From Nitrospirales bacterium (GTDB taxonomy: Bacteria; Nitrospirota; Nitrospiria; Nitrospirales; UBA8639), in NCBI GenBank assembly GCA_013817135.1, contig JACDDF010000033.1, forward strand, positions 1-10,558: a stretch of 10,558 bases of DNA, written 5' to 3'. A program made the position numbers and the translations under genes. The notes beneath the pieces are model-generated. The model did not search any database. It was not told where the DNA came from and saw nothing but the letters and a program-made list of their open reading frames with translations. Position 1 is the stretch's first letter, and the number at the start of each line of letters is the position of its first letter. Below, piece by piece: positions 1 to 6,102 of this stretch.

Positions 1-1440
1 CAGTTCTTCAACCAATGAAGCCGTGCCGAGGGGTACTTTCAGGTAATAGCCAGGCCCTGTAAGGCTGGGCACGATACTTCGTCGAAGTTCCGGGTTGAGT
101 CGTTGGAGTTCCTCAACCGGAATTCCCGTTTGTTGTGTAACGGCTGATAGATGAACGCGCTTCGTAATCAGGACTTCCTCAAATTCATGGCGATCACCGT
201 CAGGAGTACTGAATCCATAGGCGGTGGGATTTTGTGCGATAAGGGTCGCCGCAATAAAACGAGGCACATAGTCTTTGGTCTCCCGTCTTATGTGGCGAGA
301 TTGTCGAATAGTCCAAAAATCACGGGTCCCCGTTTTTTTGATGGCCCGCGAAATCTTTCCACTCCCTGCATTGTACGCTCCCAGGGCGAGAGGCCAGGAG
401 CCAAACTGGTCATATAAATCACGAAGATGATGGGCGGCAGCAACTGTGGATTTAATAGGATCCCGTCGTTCATCCAAATACCAGTCGACATCAAGGCCAT
501 ACACACGGCCGGTCCCTTTCATGAATTGCCAGGGGCCTGATGCACGGGATCGAGAAAATGCACGAGGGTTGAACCCACTTTCGACGAGGGAAAGATACAT
601 GAGTTCCGGTGGGAGACCTAGTTCACGAAAAACGGGTTCTACAAGGTCTTGATAATGATGAAAGCGGTCAAGATACGATTGAAATCGTTCATGAATCCCA
701 TACTGAAAATATTCAAGATTTTTCTCTACCGAATCGTTCAGTACAAGGGGAATGGTGCCATATGCCCCTGGTTTTCTCTGTTGGGGGGCTTCCCATGTTT
801 GATCGAAAACCTGGGCAAATCGGGCTAGGACAACCTGCGACCGTTGCTCAGATGAGTCAGCAGGGTAAAAACGTAATTTTGTAGAGGAGTTGATTGAGAA
901 CCCAGTTTGAGCGTCTGGGGCTTCAAGCTTATTTTCGTCAGACAAAAAAATCCGCTGGTTTTGTGAAGGGTTAGGTTCCTGGGAGACATCAACTGATGAG
1001 GGATTAATGGGTCTTCCAGCATCCGATGATTGGATTTGGTGTGCTGGTGTTTGAGCTATGTCATCTAGAGAAGACTGGTTCGAGTCGTCTTCGGAAGATA
1101 ACCCTGTCATCCCTGGAGTTGGTTTCTCAGTTTGATCTATGAGAATAAATAATTGCTGATTCTTTTGAATGGTGCTCGTCGGAAACGTTTGAGTCTCAAT
1201 TGAGGTTCCTTGGTGAGGGTGGCTATTTGCAATAGCATAATTCAACGTCAGCTCTTCCGTGGAGTCATTAGGAGGGGAGAACGAGGATTCGCCAAGGGAT
1301 GGTTGAGGGCAAAGAGCCAACGTGATCAAAATGACACTGGAGCCAAAGAGTAGGTTGCTGGCAATGCCAGCCGCTCGCAGAGGAACGGAGGAATGTTGAA
1401 CTTGTAACGTTTTATCTAAGTGATTCATTTTATAAGACAT
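1..1440 (-). CDS. MltD-like membrane/periplasmic lytic murein transglycosylase, partial (C-terminus beyond left edge)
   Basis: The minus frame is open for 480 codons from ATG at 1440 to the window edge, so the C-terminus is missing. The product cleaves the MurNAc-GlcNAc bond of peptidoglycan, releasing 1,6-anhydro ends, in the periplasm. Residues about 24-43 are hydrophobic and act as a signal sequence or anchor. LALC ends this stretch but is a poor lipobox. Residues about 50-230 are a Ser/Gln/Pro-rich low-complexity linker. The GH23 SLT domain spans about 265-400: ESGFNP carries the expected catalytic Glu287, followed by GPWQFM (302-307) and AYNAG (355-359). After about residue 425 comes an MltD-type segment resembling the start of the LysM-bearing region. 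LysM repeats probably lie beyond the edge. No strong SD is visible. A second ATG at 1428 is possible. A promoter candidate lies just upstream. Confidence 0.9.
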   Translation of the reverse strand, partial: MSYKMNHLDKTLQVQHSSVPLRAAGIASNLLFGSSVILITLALCPQPSLGESSFSPPNDSTEELTLNYAIANSHPHQGTSIETQTFPTSTIQKNQQLFILIDQTEKPTPGMTGLSSEDDSNQSSLDDIAQTPAHQIQSSDAGRPINPSSVDVSQEPNPSQNQRIFLSDENKLEAPDAQTGFSINSSTKLRFYPADSSEQRSQVVLARFAQVFDQTWEAPQQRKPGAYGTIPLVLNDSVEKNLEYFQYGIHERFQSYLDRFHHYQDLVEPVFRELGLPPELMYLSLVESGFNPRAFSRSRASGPWQFMKGTGRVYGLDVDWYLDERRDPIKSTVAAAHHLRDLYDQFGSWPLALGAYNAGSGKISRAIKKTGTRDFWTIRQSRHIRRETKDYVPRFIAATLIAQNPTAYGFSTPDGDRHEFEEVLITKRVHLSAVTQQTGIPVEELQRLNPELRRSIVPSLTGPGYYLKVPLGTASLVEEL

Positions 1441-1466
1441 TTCGGCAAATCTGTGCACAACTTAAC

Positions 1467-1495
1467 AGGCTACCCTTGCAAAAAAAGATTGTCAA
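1467..1495 (-). promoter_or_regulatory. sigma-70-like promoter for the transglycosylase gene
   Basis: On the minus strand a perfect -35 hexamer TTGACA (1495-1490) is followed after 17 bases by TAGCCT (1472-1467), which keeps the TA...T pattern of a -10 box. Transcription would start near 1460, giving a leader of about 20 bases. The palindrome TGTGCACA (1452-1459) sits at the expected start site. Predicted from spacing and sequence only. Confidence 0.5.
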
Positions 1496-1507
1496 ACATA
1501 TTTATGT

Positions 1508-1575
1508 ATTTTTGGTTTTTTTCATAGGTAGAAAACGTGCACAAACCGAACCAAAAATTAAGTGTATGAAAAAAA
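1508..1575. repeat. nested inverted repeats in the AT-rich gap upstream of the transglycosylase gene
   Basis: TTTTTTTCATA (1516-1526) is matched exactly by TATGAAAAAAA (1565-1575). ATTTTTGGTT (1508-1517) is matched exactly by AACCAAAAAT (1549-1558). The arms interleave, so only one of the two hairpins can form at a time. They lie upstream of the minus-strand promoter candidate and just downstream of the RiPP maturase relic. The first could be a leftover terminator of the relic, because each arm has a T- or A-run. The function is unknown. Confidence 0.45.
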
Positions 1576-1639
1576 GCGAATATGATGAGAGGGAGAATGA
1601 GAGTGGCGTTTTCATTCCTGTTATTAGGCAAAAATGTCA

Positions 1640-2605
1640 CCGATGACGGTTGGCCGGTAGGGCCCAGAATAAAATTATCACGCCCCTTATCCAGATGCAA
1701 TATCCTTTTCTTTTGCAAGGTGGTGAGGATATCGGTGAGGGGCAGGATGTCGCCATCCTCCGATCCTGGCAAGGAGCAACCCTGCAAGGCTTTGCGAATC
1801 TGTTCAACCGATTTGGGTTGCTCATTGCAAAATTTTAAGATGAAGGCCTGTGGTCCCTCAAATCGTTCACTGGTCGGAGTTAAGCCTCTTAAATATTCCA
1901 GGAGGGATCAATATTTCAATATCGCCTACATACTGAGCATTCTTGGCTTTGTAGTAGGCTTACGCCCTTATCCATTTCATTTAGTTGGGCCAGACCCAAC
2001 CTTTCGATGCCCGGTTGCATGCATTTAATCACACCCTTTCCGCGATTACGACGTAATCAATCCAGGGAAATGTCCGAAAATGTTCCGGTCCCATTTCTCA
2101 GTCGAAATTGGCCCACCCCAAAACAATCCGAACATCGGGATATACGTTCCTGATCAATTTGACCGGATTTAAGCCTGCGACATTTTGATCGAACCTGGAG
2201 GGGGGGATACCCACCACTTAAATTGACTCCAATCTACTGATGTCAGGCATCAGGTTAAAAACTGAGGAGAGATCGTTCGGGCATTTTCTGCTAAATGATT
2301 GATAGAACAGCCGACTTCCAGATCCGTGTCTTCGAAAATGGGTTTAAACACGATAGGATATTCCTTGTGTTTGGGATTATTCCGAAACGGCAGTGCAAAG
2401 AACAGCCATTCCCCGAATAGGCCACGTTTCTCACGCAGATTTCGTATAGCGGCACCCCGATTTTATGGGCGAATTGAAAATTGATCGGATAGGTCTGGAT
2501 GCTAACCCCTTGTACTTTTAGCAAGGACGAGAGGGTCCCTAGTTGGATCGAGAGAAATTCGATTAACTAAATGCCATGGTTGCCAGTGCGACCTTTGTTC
2601 TAAAA
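1640..2605 (-). pseudogene. decayed RiPP maturation radical SAM C-methyltransferase (rSAM_ocin_1 type)
   Basis: No minus frame stays open, but pieces in 5'-3' order read like one protein family that modifies ribosomal peptides with a B12-binding plus radical SAM enzyme. The pieces are KVALATMAF (about 2602-2569), then SIQLGTLSSLLKVQG and FAHKIGVPLYEI (frame change near 2445). GLFGEWLFFALPF, ARTISPQFLT and DWSQF follow (to 2220). A one-base loss at 2218-2219 then leads to VVGI, FDQNVA, YPDVRIVLGWANFD-stop-EMGPEHF and FPWIDYVVIAE (to about 2048). The next pieces are MQPGIERL and MDKGVSLLQ (2020-1949). The C-terminal winged-helix-like part runs from 1907 to about 1650 (AFILKFCNEQPKSVEQIRKA, then ILHLDKGRDNFIL). 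In-frame stops include 2098-2100. The family is about 600-670 residues, but only about 300 remain. The CxxxCxxC cluster site is absent. Family assignment is from memory of conserved motifs. There is no plausible intact product. Confidence 0.72.
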
Positions 2606-2705
2606 GATCGAAAACTGGTGGTGACCCGAGATGAAGGGGCCTGAGTTCATTTTGCCTCTGAAGCAACCGGGTGAATCAAGGTCGGGCTGGTGGCTATAAG
2701 AGCCT

Positions 2706-3050
2706 TCAGTAGGCAGCAGGAAGGTGAAAGGCGCGATCCGCCTTGGCGGCTAAATAAAAATCACTTTCGGTGAGGCCTTGAATTTTGTGGGTCCAAATTT
2801 CTACTTTGCATTTGCCCCAGGCCAAATATATATCAGGGTGATGGCCCTCAAGTTCCGCGACATTGCCCACTCGATTAGTAAAAGCCAAGGCATCTGCAAA
2901 ATTATCAAAGGTATATGTTTTTTCAATATGACCTTGAGCATTTAGCGCCCATCCAGTCTCCAATTGACCCAACAGGTCCTGGACTTTCCCAGGTTCCAAC
3001 GGTGGTACGCCCCCACGACATGGCACGCATGTATTATCTGCTAGGCTCAT
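2706..3050 (-). CDS. pterin-4a-carbinolamine dehydratase
   Basis: This is a complete 114-residue protein, the normal size for the PCD/DCoH family (EC 4.2.1.96). The enzyme dehydrates 4a-hydroxytetrahydropterin, recycling the pterin cofactor of aromatic amino acid hydroxylases. Many bacteria without such a hydroxylase also carry one, possibly for pterin or molybdopterin metabolism. It is cytosolic. The signature is clear: CVPCRGGVPPL at the N-terminus, EGHHPD with His70-His71, then WTHK with His88 and GLTESD. The 18-residue spacing between His70 and His88 matches the family. The start is fixed by AGGAGG (3057-3062) six bases before ATG. No hydroxylase gene is visible nearby, so its partner is unknown. 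The relic lies downstream and a run of small inverted repeats upstream. Confidence 0.93.
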   Translation of the reverse strand: MSLADNTCVPCRGGVPPLEPGKVQDLLGQLETGWALNAQGHIEKTYTFDNFADALAFTNRVGNVAELEGHHPDIYLAWGKCKVEIWTHKIQGLTESDFYLAAKADRAFHLPAAY

Positions 3051-3056
3051 TTTCTT

Positions 3057-3062
3057 CCTCCT
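3057..3062 (-). promoter_or_regulatory. strong ribosome binding site of the carbinolamine dehydratase gene
   Basis: Minus-strand AGGAGG lies six bases before the ATG at 3050. It decides the start and suggests efficient translation. Confidence 0.85.
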
Positions 3063-3121
3063 TACGTCCTGAACATCTGCGGTGGATTGCCTTTTTCACC
3101 CTATTCTTTAATCTTATACCT

Positions 3122-3230
3122 GGGGAAATCTGACTTTCCCCCTACCCTTCGTGCAAATCAGTTTGCACTGGGAAGTGAGCTCCACGCAATCGTGATGTCA
3201 CATCATAGACCTGAATACTCTACTGAGTAT
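3122..3230. repeat. cluster of four short perfect inverted repeats
   Basis: Within 109 bases lie four exact inverted repeats: GGGGAAA-6-TTTCCCC (3122-3141), GTGCAAA-4-TTTGCAC (3151-3168), TGATGT-1-ACATCA (3193-3205) and ATACTC-4-GAGTAT (3215-3230). They sit 70-180 bases upstream of the carbinolamine dehydratase start. They could be operators, leader hairpins or folded debris. None is followed by a T-run, so they are not classic terminators. Confidence 0.6.
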
Positions 3231-3321
3231 AGACATGACCAAGTTCGGTGCACAATTCCAAAGGCACCTGGTTGGGCAGGCCAATGGCACGGATGGCCCG
3301 TCTGGCTGAAGTGCTGAGTAG
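3220..3321 (-). pseudogene. possible coding relic, family not recognised
   Basis: In one minus frame residues such as ARRAIRAIGLPNQVPLELC then TELGHVYTQ read like real protein, with codon choices similar to the window's true genes (ATC CGT GCC ATT GGC CTG CCC AAC CAG GTG). The frame is closed by stops at both ends and has no start. Immediately upstream in a different frame is RILMLPWEIVEPTQH. Joined by a frameshift, the two resemble the beginning of a universal stress protein (a β-strand, then EP..HAL..AI.LA and HVY). That resemblance is weak and may be chance. Confidence 0.25.
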
Positions 3322-3700
3322 GTTCTACGATTTCCCAAGGTAGCATCAGAATTCGACTTCTACCATGGGCTATCGGAAAGTTCTGCCCAGACCAGCCCGG
3401 CATGGAGCCACACTTATATTCGGTTCGAATATGACTCCACCAACTTCCAAACCTATGGCTTTTGTCACCGGCCCTTTTGACAAAAAGAACAGAATGAGGG
3501 CAAGGGGGCGGCAGGATGGCATGATATATCCCTTAGAAGAACTCTGTTTGAAACACTCCGGAATTGCAGTGGGTTTCAGCAAATCATACAGCACGTGAAA
3601 CCTCGGGGAACAAGAGCCAACGGGGCCTTTGTTTGAGATAGATGATCTTCGCGGTTCTGTCAGACTTAAGAACGAAGGGAGATTTAAGTATGAAGAAGGT

Positions 3701-3967
3701 TCAGGAAGGCATAGGAAGGATAAGACCCCCATTTTGGGTAAACTCTTGTTGCTGGGTTTGAGAGAAAAAGGCGAGAGGTTCATTATGGCAAAACTGGCAT
3801 TCTTTTGTTGTGATGACGGCATCTGGTTCACCTAAGCTGGCAAGATAGGTTTTGGCTAAGCGAAGAGCGGTATCTTCATCTGTTGTCATGACGTCAAAGT
3901 GAATGGTGCCCGTTTTACCTTGCACCCAGGTATCAAAGACTTTGACGGTATTTGAGGATTGGTTCAT
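3701..3967 (-). CDS. DUF2024 family protein
   Basis: This is a complete 88-residue cytosolic protein of unknown biochemical role, the usual length for DUF2024. The family pattern is clear: VKVFDTWV near the N-terminus, IHFDVMTTDED (22-32), then an Ala/Leu-rich helix. The signature ECQFCH (56-61) supplies Cys57, Cys60 and His61, which could bind a metal, although that is only an inference. The start is supported by AAGGA (3973-3977) five bases before ATG 3967. A perfect 10-base palindrome, GTTCATGAAC (3962-3971), covers the start codon and may affect initiation. The gene appears monocistronic; the next gene downstream on this strand is about 650 bases away. Confidence 0.88.
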   Translation of the reverse strand: MNQSSNTVKVFDTWVQGKTGTIHFDVMTTDEDTALRLAKTYLASLGEPDAVITTKECQFCHNEPLAFFSQTQQQEFTQNGGLILPMPS

Positions 3968-4044
3968 GAACGTCCTTTCTTCTAATTGTGATCATGGGGT
4001 TCCGCTAACTCCTAATCGAAATGACGAATGTGAGGTTTTTTGGT

Positions 4045-4090
4045 GGTTAACCAAAGTCGAGGAAGGCCGTCGGTGGCCCAAGGTTAACCT
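4045..4090. promoter_or_regulatory. paired GGTTAACC palindromes upstream of the DUF2024 gene
   Basis: GGTTAACC occurs at 4045-4052 and, as the longer palindrome AGGTTAACCT, at 4081-4090. The centres are 37 bases apart. The first is also framed by TTTGGT and ACCAAA (4039-4055). The pair lies 80-120 bases upstream of the DUF2024 start, in a 390-base gap shared with the divergent gene at 4358. Repeated palindromes at a fixed distance suit a dimeric regulator, but no regulator is identifiable. Confidence 0.4.
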
Positions 4091-4181
4091 GTGGTTTCCA
4101 TGGCCATTGACTGGTTGCCAGCCTGGGGTAGGGGAAGGCCTTTGGGGATGTGGAGTCTTCCTTTCCTTTCCAAAAGACCAT

Positions 4182-4211
4182 TTGACAACCTGAATCCTGG
4201 ACAGGTAGAAA
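4182..4211 (+). promoter_or_regulatory. candidate promoter for the 4358-4918 gene
   Basis: Perfect -35 TTGACA (4182-4187) is followed after 18 bases by TAGAAA (4206-4211), a fair -10 box. The spacer contains CCTG-GA-CAGG (4196-4205), a small palindrome that could be an operator. The leader to the ATG at 4358 would be about 140 bases long, which weakens the assignment. Confidence 0.35.
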
Positions 4212-4357
4212 AAACACCAAAAGCTTAGGTCCATCTGTTTTTAACGACTTCTTCTCGTATTCAAGACCTAAAGACGCCTCATTATGGAAATATCCTTACC
4301 TTATTGAATGAGCTACGGAAGACGAAGACCTATGGCAAACGATCATGGAGTTGTGAA

Positions 4358-4918
4358 ATGCCAGTGAATGCTCTGCGGAAAAGTGGGGCGAGAATGAGCC
4401 TGCAAGAAGCCCTCGCGCGAGTAGAGAAACTCAAGCGGTTATCAGAAAGCAGTAATCCCCACGAGGCGGCATTGGCCGCCATGCGACTGAAGGATTTTGA
4501 TGTGGAGGTGGCCCGATACCCTCGCTCCGAACCTGTTGTTGAAAATGTCTCCCCGCCCGAGGACCAGGCTTACCTCAATAAAGCCGTTGAAATACTTGAT
4601 GAAATGCCTATTGTTCCCTATGAAACATTGGATGAGATAGAGGTAGAGCAATCCCCTGATAAATCGAAAGTCAATTGGGATGAACTCCATTTTGCCCTTG
4701 TGAAAAAGGCGCAGCGTATGGGGGCGGATGCCTTGATTCATATTCAATTAAAGGGAACCGCTGAGCAAAAGGTGCTTGGCGCCACGGCATTGAAATATCT
4801 CACTCCAAAAGAGGTCCTGGAAATTCAAGAATCCACGGCTTTAGAGGATGCTGAAAAAGCCTATAGCGAGTCTCAAAAAGAACGGCTTGATGAAGACCTA
4901 GCGCCTGGTATTGGCTAA
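4358..4918 (+). CDS. DUF2786-like N-terminus with a GADA-motif C-terminal domain, hypothetical protein
   Basis: I do not recognise this 186-residue protein as a named gene. Residues 14-48 (ALARVEKLKRLSESSNPHEA, then ALAAMRLKDF) match the start of DUF2786, a short helical domain of unknown function found in plasmid and phage-like proteins. Residues about 75-150 form a second region. KKAQRMGADALIHIQ followed by GATALKYL recalls the YbjQ/DUF4156-type fold, where Ala-x-x-x-Gly-Ala-Asp-Ala is typical. The last 35 residues are Glu/Lys/Asp-rich, probably helical. There is no signal or membrane segment, so it is cytosolic. I chose ATG 4358 because GGAG (4347-4350) lies seven bases upstream. An in-frame TTG at 4304 and ATG at 4394 are alternatives. 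It stands alone on its strand and converges on a small minus-strand ORF 15 bases away. Confidence 0.75.
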   Translation: MPVNALRKSGARMSLQEALARVEKLKRLSESSNPHEAALAAMRLKDFDVEVARYPRSEPVVENVSPPEDQAYLNKAVEILDEMPIVPYETLDEIEVEQSPDKSKVNWDELHFALVKKAQRMGADALIHIQLKGTAEQKVLGATALKYLTPKEVLEIQESTALEDAEKAYSESQKERLDEDLAPGIG

Positions 4919-4933
4919 CCAACAAATTTTTTG

Positions 4934-5110
4934 TCAGAGTGAAGAAGACCTGTTGGGCCTTAATAGAGGAAACGGGGAAAGGCTGACAACTTCAAATTCG
5001 GGATGGACTACCTCAAAAAAATGGGGAAGTTCGTTGACCGTGTTTTCTTCCTCCCCTGAAACTACAAGGGGGACGACAGACGTATGAGAAGTATGATACA
5101 TTTCCCTCAT
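4934..5110 (-). CDS. small ORF, 58 residues, hypothetical
   Basis: The ATG at 5110 is preceded by a purine run GAGGGGG on the minus strand, with about six bases between it and the ATG, a good spacing. A second in-frame ATG (5101) follows three codons later. The product is not recognised. It starts MREMYHTSHTSVVPLVVSGE and continues with an acidic stretch (EEENTVNEL), then PHFFEVV and PEFEVVSLSPFPLL, ending in a Ser-rich tail. There is no signal peptide or membrane helix. The balanced composition and Glu-Val pattern resemble real protein more than chance reading. It lies between two plus-strand genes and converges on the stop at 4918. Chance remains possible at this length. Confidence 0.42.
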   Translation of the reverse strand: MREMYHTSHTSVVPLVVSGEEENTVNELPHFFEVVHPEFEVVSLSPFPLLRPNRSSSL

Positions 5111-5355
5111 CGTCTACCCCCTCATCACAGCATTGTCATTATTTTTGTAATCCCCTCTTGTAATTTTTTTCTCACAGACCTTGTCTAGGGGGCAGAGAAA
5201 TTTCACGTGTGGAAAAATCGTGAAAGACCCCTCTCTGGCCTCAAGTGGCGATGTGTCAAGGTAAGAGGATGTGGTACCCAAGCCAGGGCTTGTCCAGATT
5301 GCCGGCAAATGGTGGTGTGATTTGCTGTTGTCATAATTCAACAAAAGGACCAAAT
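5111..5355. other. AT-rich intergenic region ahead of the PagL-like gene
   Basis: No gene is supported here. TTTCAC (5201-5206) and GTGAAA (5220-5225) form a 6-base inverted repeat with a 13-base spacer that could be an operator for the downstream gene. An in-frame upstream start at 5245 is possible, but its extra 37 residues (Cys/Gly-rich, unlike a signal peptide) argue against it. Confidence 0.4.
5345..5349 (+). promoter_or_regulatory. ribosome binding site deciding a GTG start
   Basis: AAGGA lies six bases before GTG 5356. It selects this start over the upstream start at 5245, because translation from GTG gives a standard signal peptide at the N-terminus. Confidence 0.65.
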
Positions 5356-5946
5356 GTGGAGAGAAGCAAAATCGTGTCAAAATTCCCAGCGACGATAACC
5401 GGTATCCTGGTGATGACTGTATGGCTCACGGTAATGAATGCGGGCTTGGCCCACACCAAAGAGACTGAATTACTCTCCGTTGGGATACGGGGAGGACTCA
5501 ATTCTAATACGTTAGGCATTCCGCCAACTGAAAAGGAAGATTTTCAGCAATACGACGTATTTGCGGTTGTTGGAACTCCCTGGAATTGGGATTTTCCTTC
5601 CGGATGGGAGATACGTTTTAGATTGAATCTGGCGGCAGGTGCGTTGAGGGCGGCGGGAGAGGCCGGGTTCATTGGAGAGGTCAGCCCTGGGCTGGCCTTT
5701 ACGAAGCCAGATTGGAACCTCACTTTCGATATTGGCGGTGGTGGGGCATATCTGAGTAGGGAAAAATATGGTCGTCAGGATATTGGAGGACCTGTTCAAA
5801 TTGCTGCGCATGCTGGTATTACCTATCACCTTCCCTGGCATATGTCCCTAGGATGGCGATTTCATCATATTTCTGATGCGGCACTATACGGGTCTAATAA
5901 TCGAGGAGTGGATCTACATTTGTATGAGCTCAGCTATCGGTTCTGA
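5356..5946 (+). CDS. PagL-like lipid A 3-O-deacylase (acyloxyacyl hydrolase family)
   Basis: This is a 196-residue outer-membrane β-barrel enzyme of the PagL family, which removes the 3-O acyl chain of lipid A and so remodels lipopolysaccharide. Starting at GTG 5356, residues 4-32 form a signal peptide (basic KIVSK, hydrophobic core ITGILVMTVWLTVM, likely cleavage after GLA32). The mature part has alternating β-strand patterns and ends in an aromatic residue (LYELSYRF), as outer-membrane barrels do. The C-terminal motif FHHISDAAL supplies the expected His-x-Ser pair (His171, Ser173) and is followed by N-N-R-G-V-D, as in the family. Glu191 may be the third catalytic residue, but its distance from the Ser is uncertain. 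It is probably monocistronic, and the next gene converges on it. Confidence 0.82.
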   Translation: MERSKIVSKFPATITGILVMTVWLTVMNAGLAHTKETELLSVGIRGGLNSNTLGIPPTEKEDFQQYDVFAVVGTPWNWDFPSGWEIRFRLNLAAGALRAAGEAGFIGEVSPGLAFTKPDWNLTFDIGGGGAYLSREKYGRQDIGGPVQIAAHAGITYHLPWHMSLGWRFHHISDAALYGSNNRGVDLHLYELSYRF

Positions 5947-6026
5947 GGGTGTTTGAGAAGATTCCTGCCATCATGGGGGTAGCGCTCCGTTAAGATCTTC
6001 CCGCTTCAACGTGTTTATCTTTCAGT

Positions 6027-6059
6027 AGCCGAACCATTCATCATCCTATGATGACGGCT
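6027..6059. terminator. stem-loop between convergent genes, weak terminator candidate
   Basis: TCATCAT (6038-6044) and ATGATGA (6048-6054) pair around a 3-base loop. AGCCG (6027-6031) and CGGCT (6055-6059) can extend the stem past a 6-base bulge. It lies about 80 bases past the PagL-like stop and about 45 bases past the transhydrogenase stop. There is only a TTT after it on the plus strand, so termination is uncertain. Confidence 0.35.
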
Positions 6060-6102
6060 TTGACACTGGGAAAATAAAATCAGAATACAAGAAGCCAGTT
6101 GT

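Larger units (their letters stand above)
3051..3700. other. 650-base stretch without an intact gene, containing inverted repeats and a possible coding relic
   Basis: No frame has a convincing start, ribosome binding site and family match here. The segment holds the leader of the carbinolamine dehydratase gene (3051 to about 3130), four small inverted repeats (3122-3230), and a minus-strand fragment (3220-3321) that reads like protein but has stops on both sides. The remaining part, about 3410-3700, shows nothing I can name. The overlapping open frames there are short and look incidental. Confidence 0.5.

Noticed and set aside
1470..1787. Minus-strand 105-codon open frame as a gene
   Set aside because: It starts at TTG inside the relic and its first half is the C-terminal part of the decayed maturase. 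The end is AT-rich read-through.
1582..2028. Plus-strand 148-codon open frame
   Set aside because: It is antisense to the radical SAM relic, has no ribosome binding site and no protein-like composition.
2291..2524. Minus-strand 77-codon open frame as a gene
   Set aside because: Only its first half reads like the RiPP maturase. The rest is the wrong frame after a frameshift, so it is part of the pseudogene.
3370..3831. Minus-strand 153-codon open frame
   Set aside because: It overlaps the end of the DUF2024 gene in another frame, is Ser/Pro-rich, and lacks a ribosome binding site or recognisable motif.
4047..4181. Minus-strand 44-codon frame starting MVFWKGKEDS
   Set aside because: Weak ribosome binding site and no family resemblance. 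The composition does not distinguish it from chance.
5245..5355. Longer N-terminus for the PagL-like protein
   Set aside because: The extra residues are Cys/Gly-rich and would bury the signal peptide. GTG 5356 has a good ribosome binding site.
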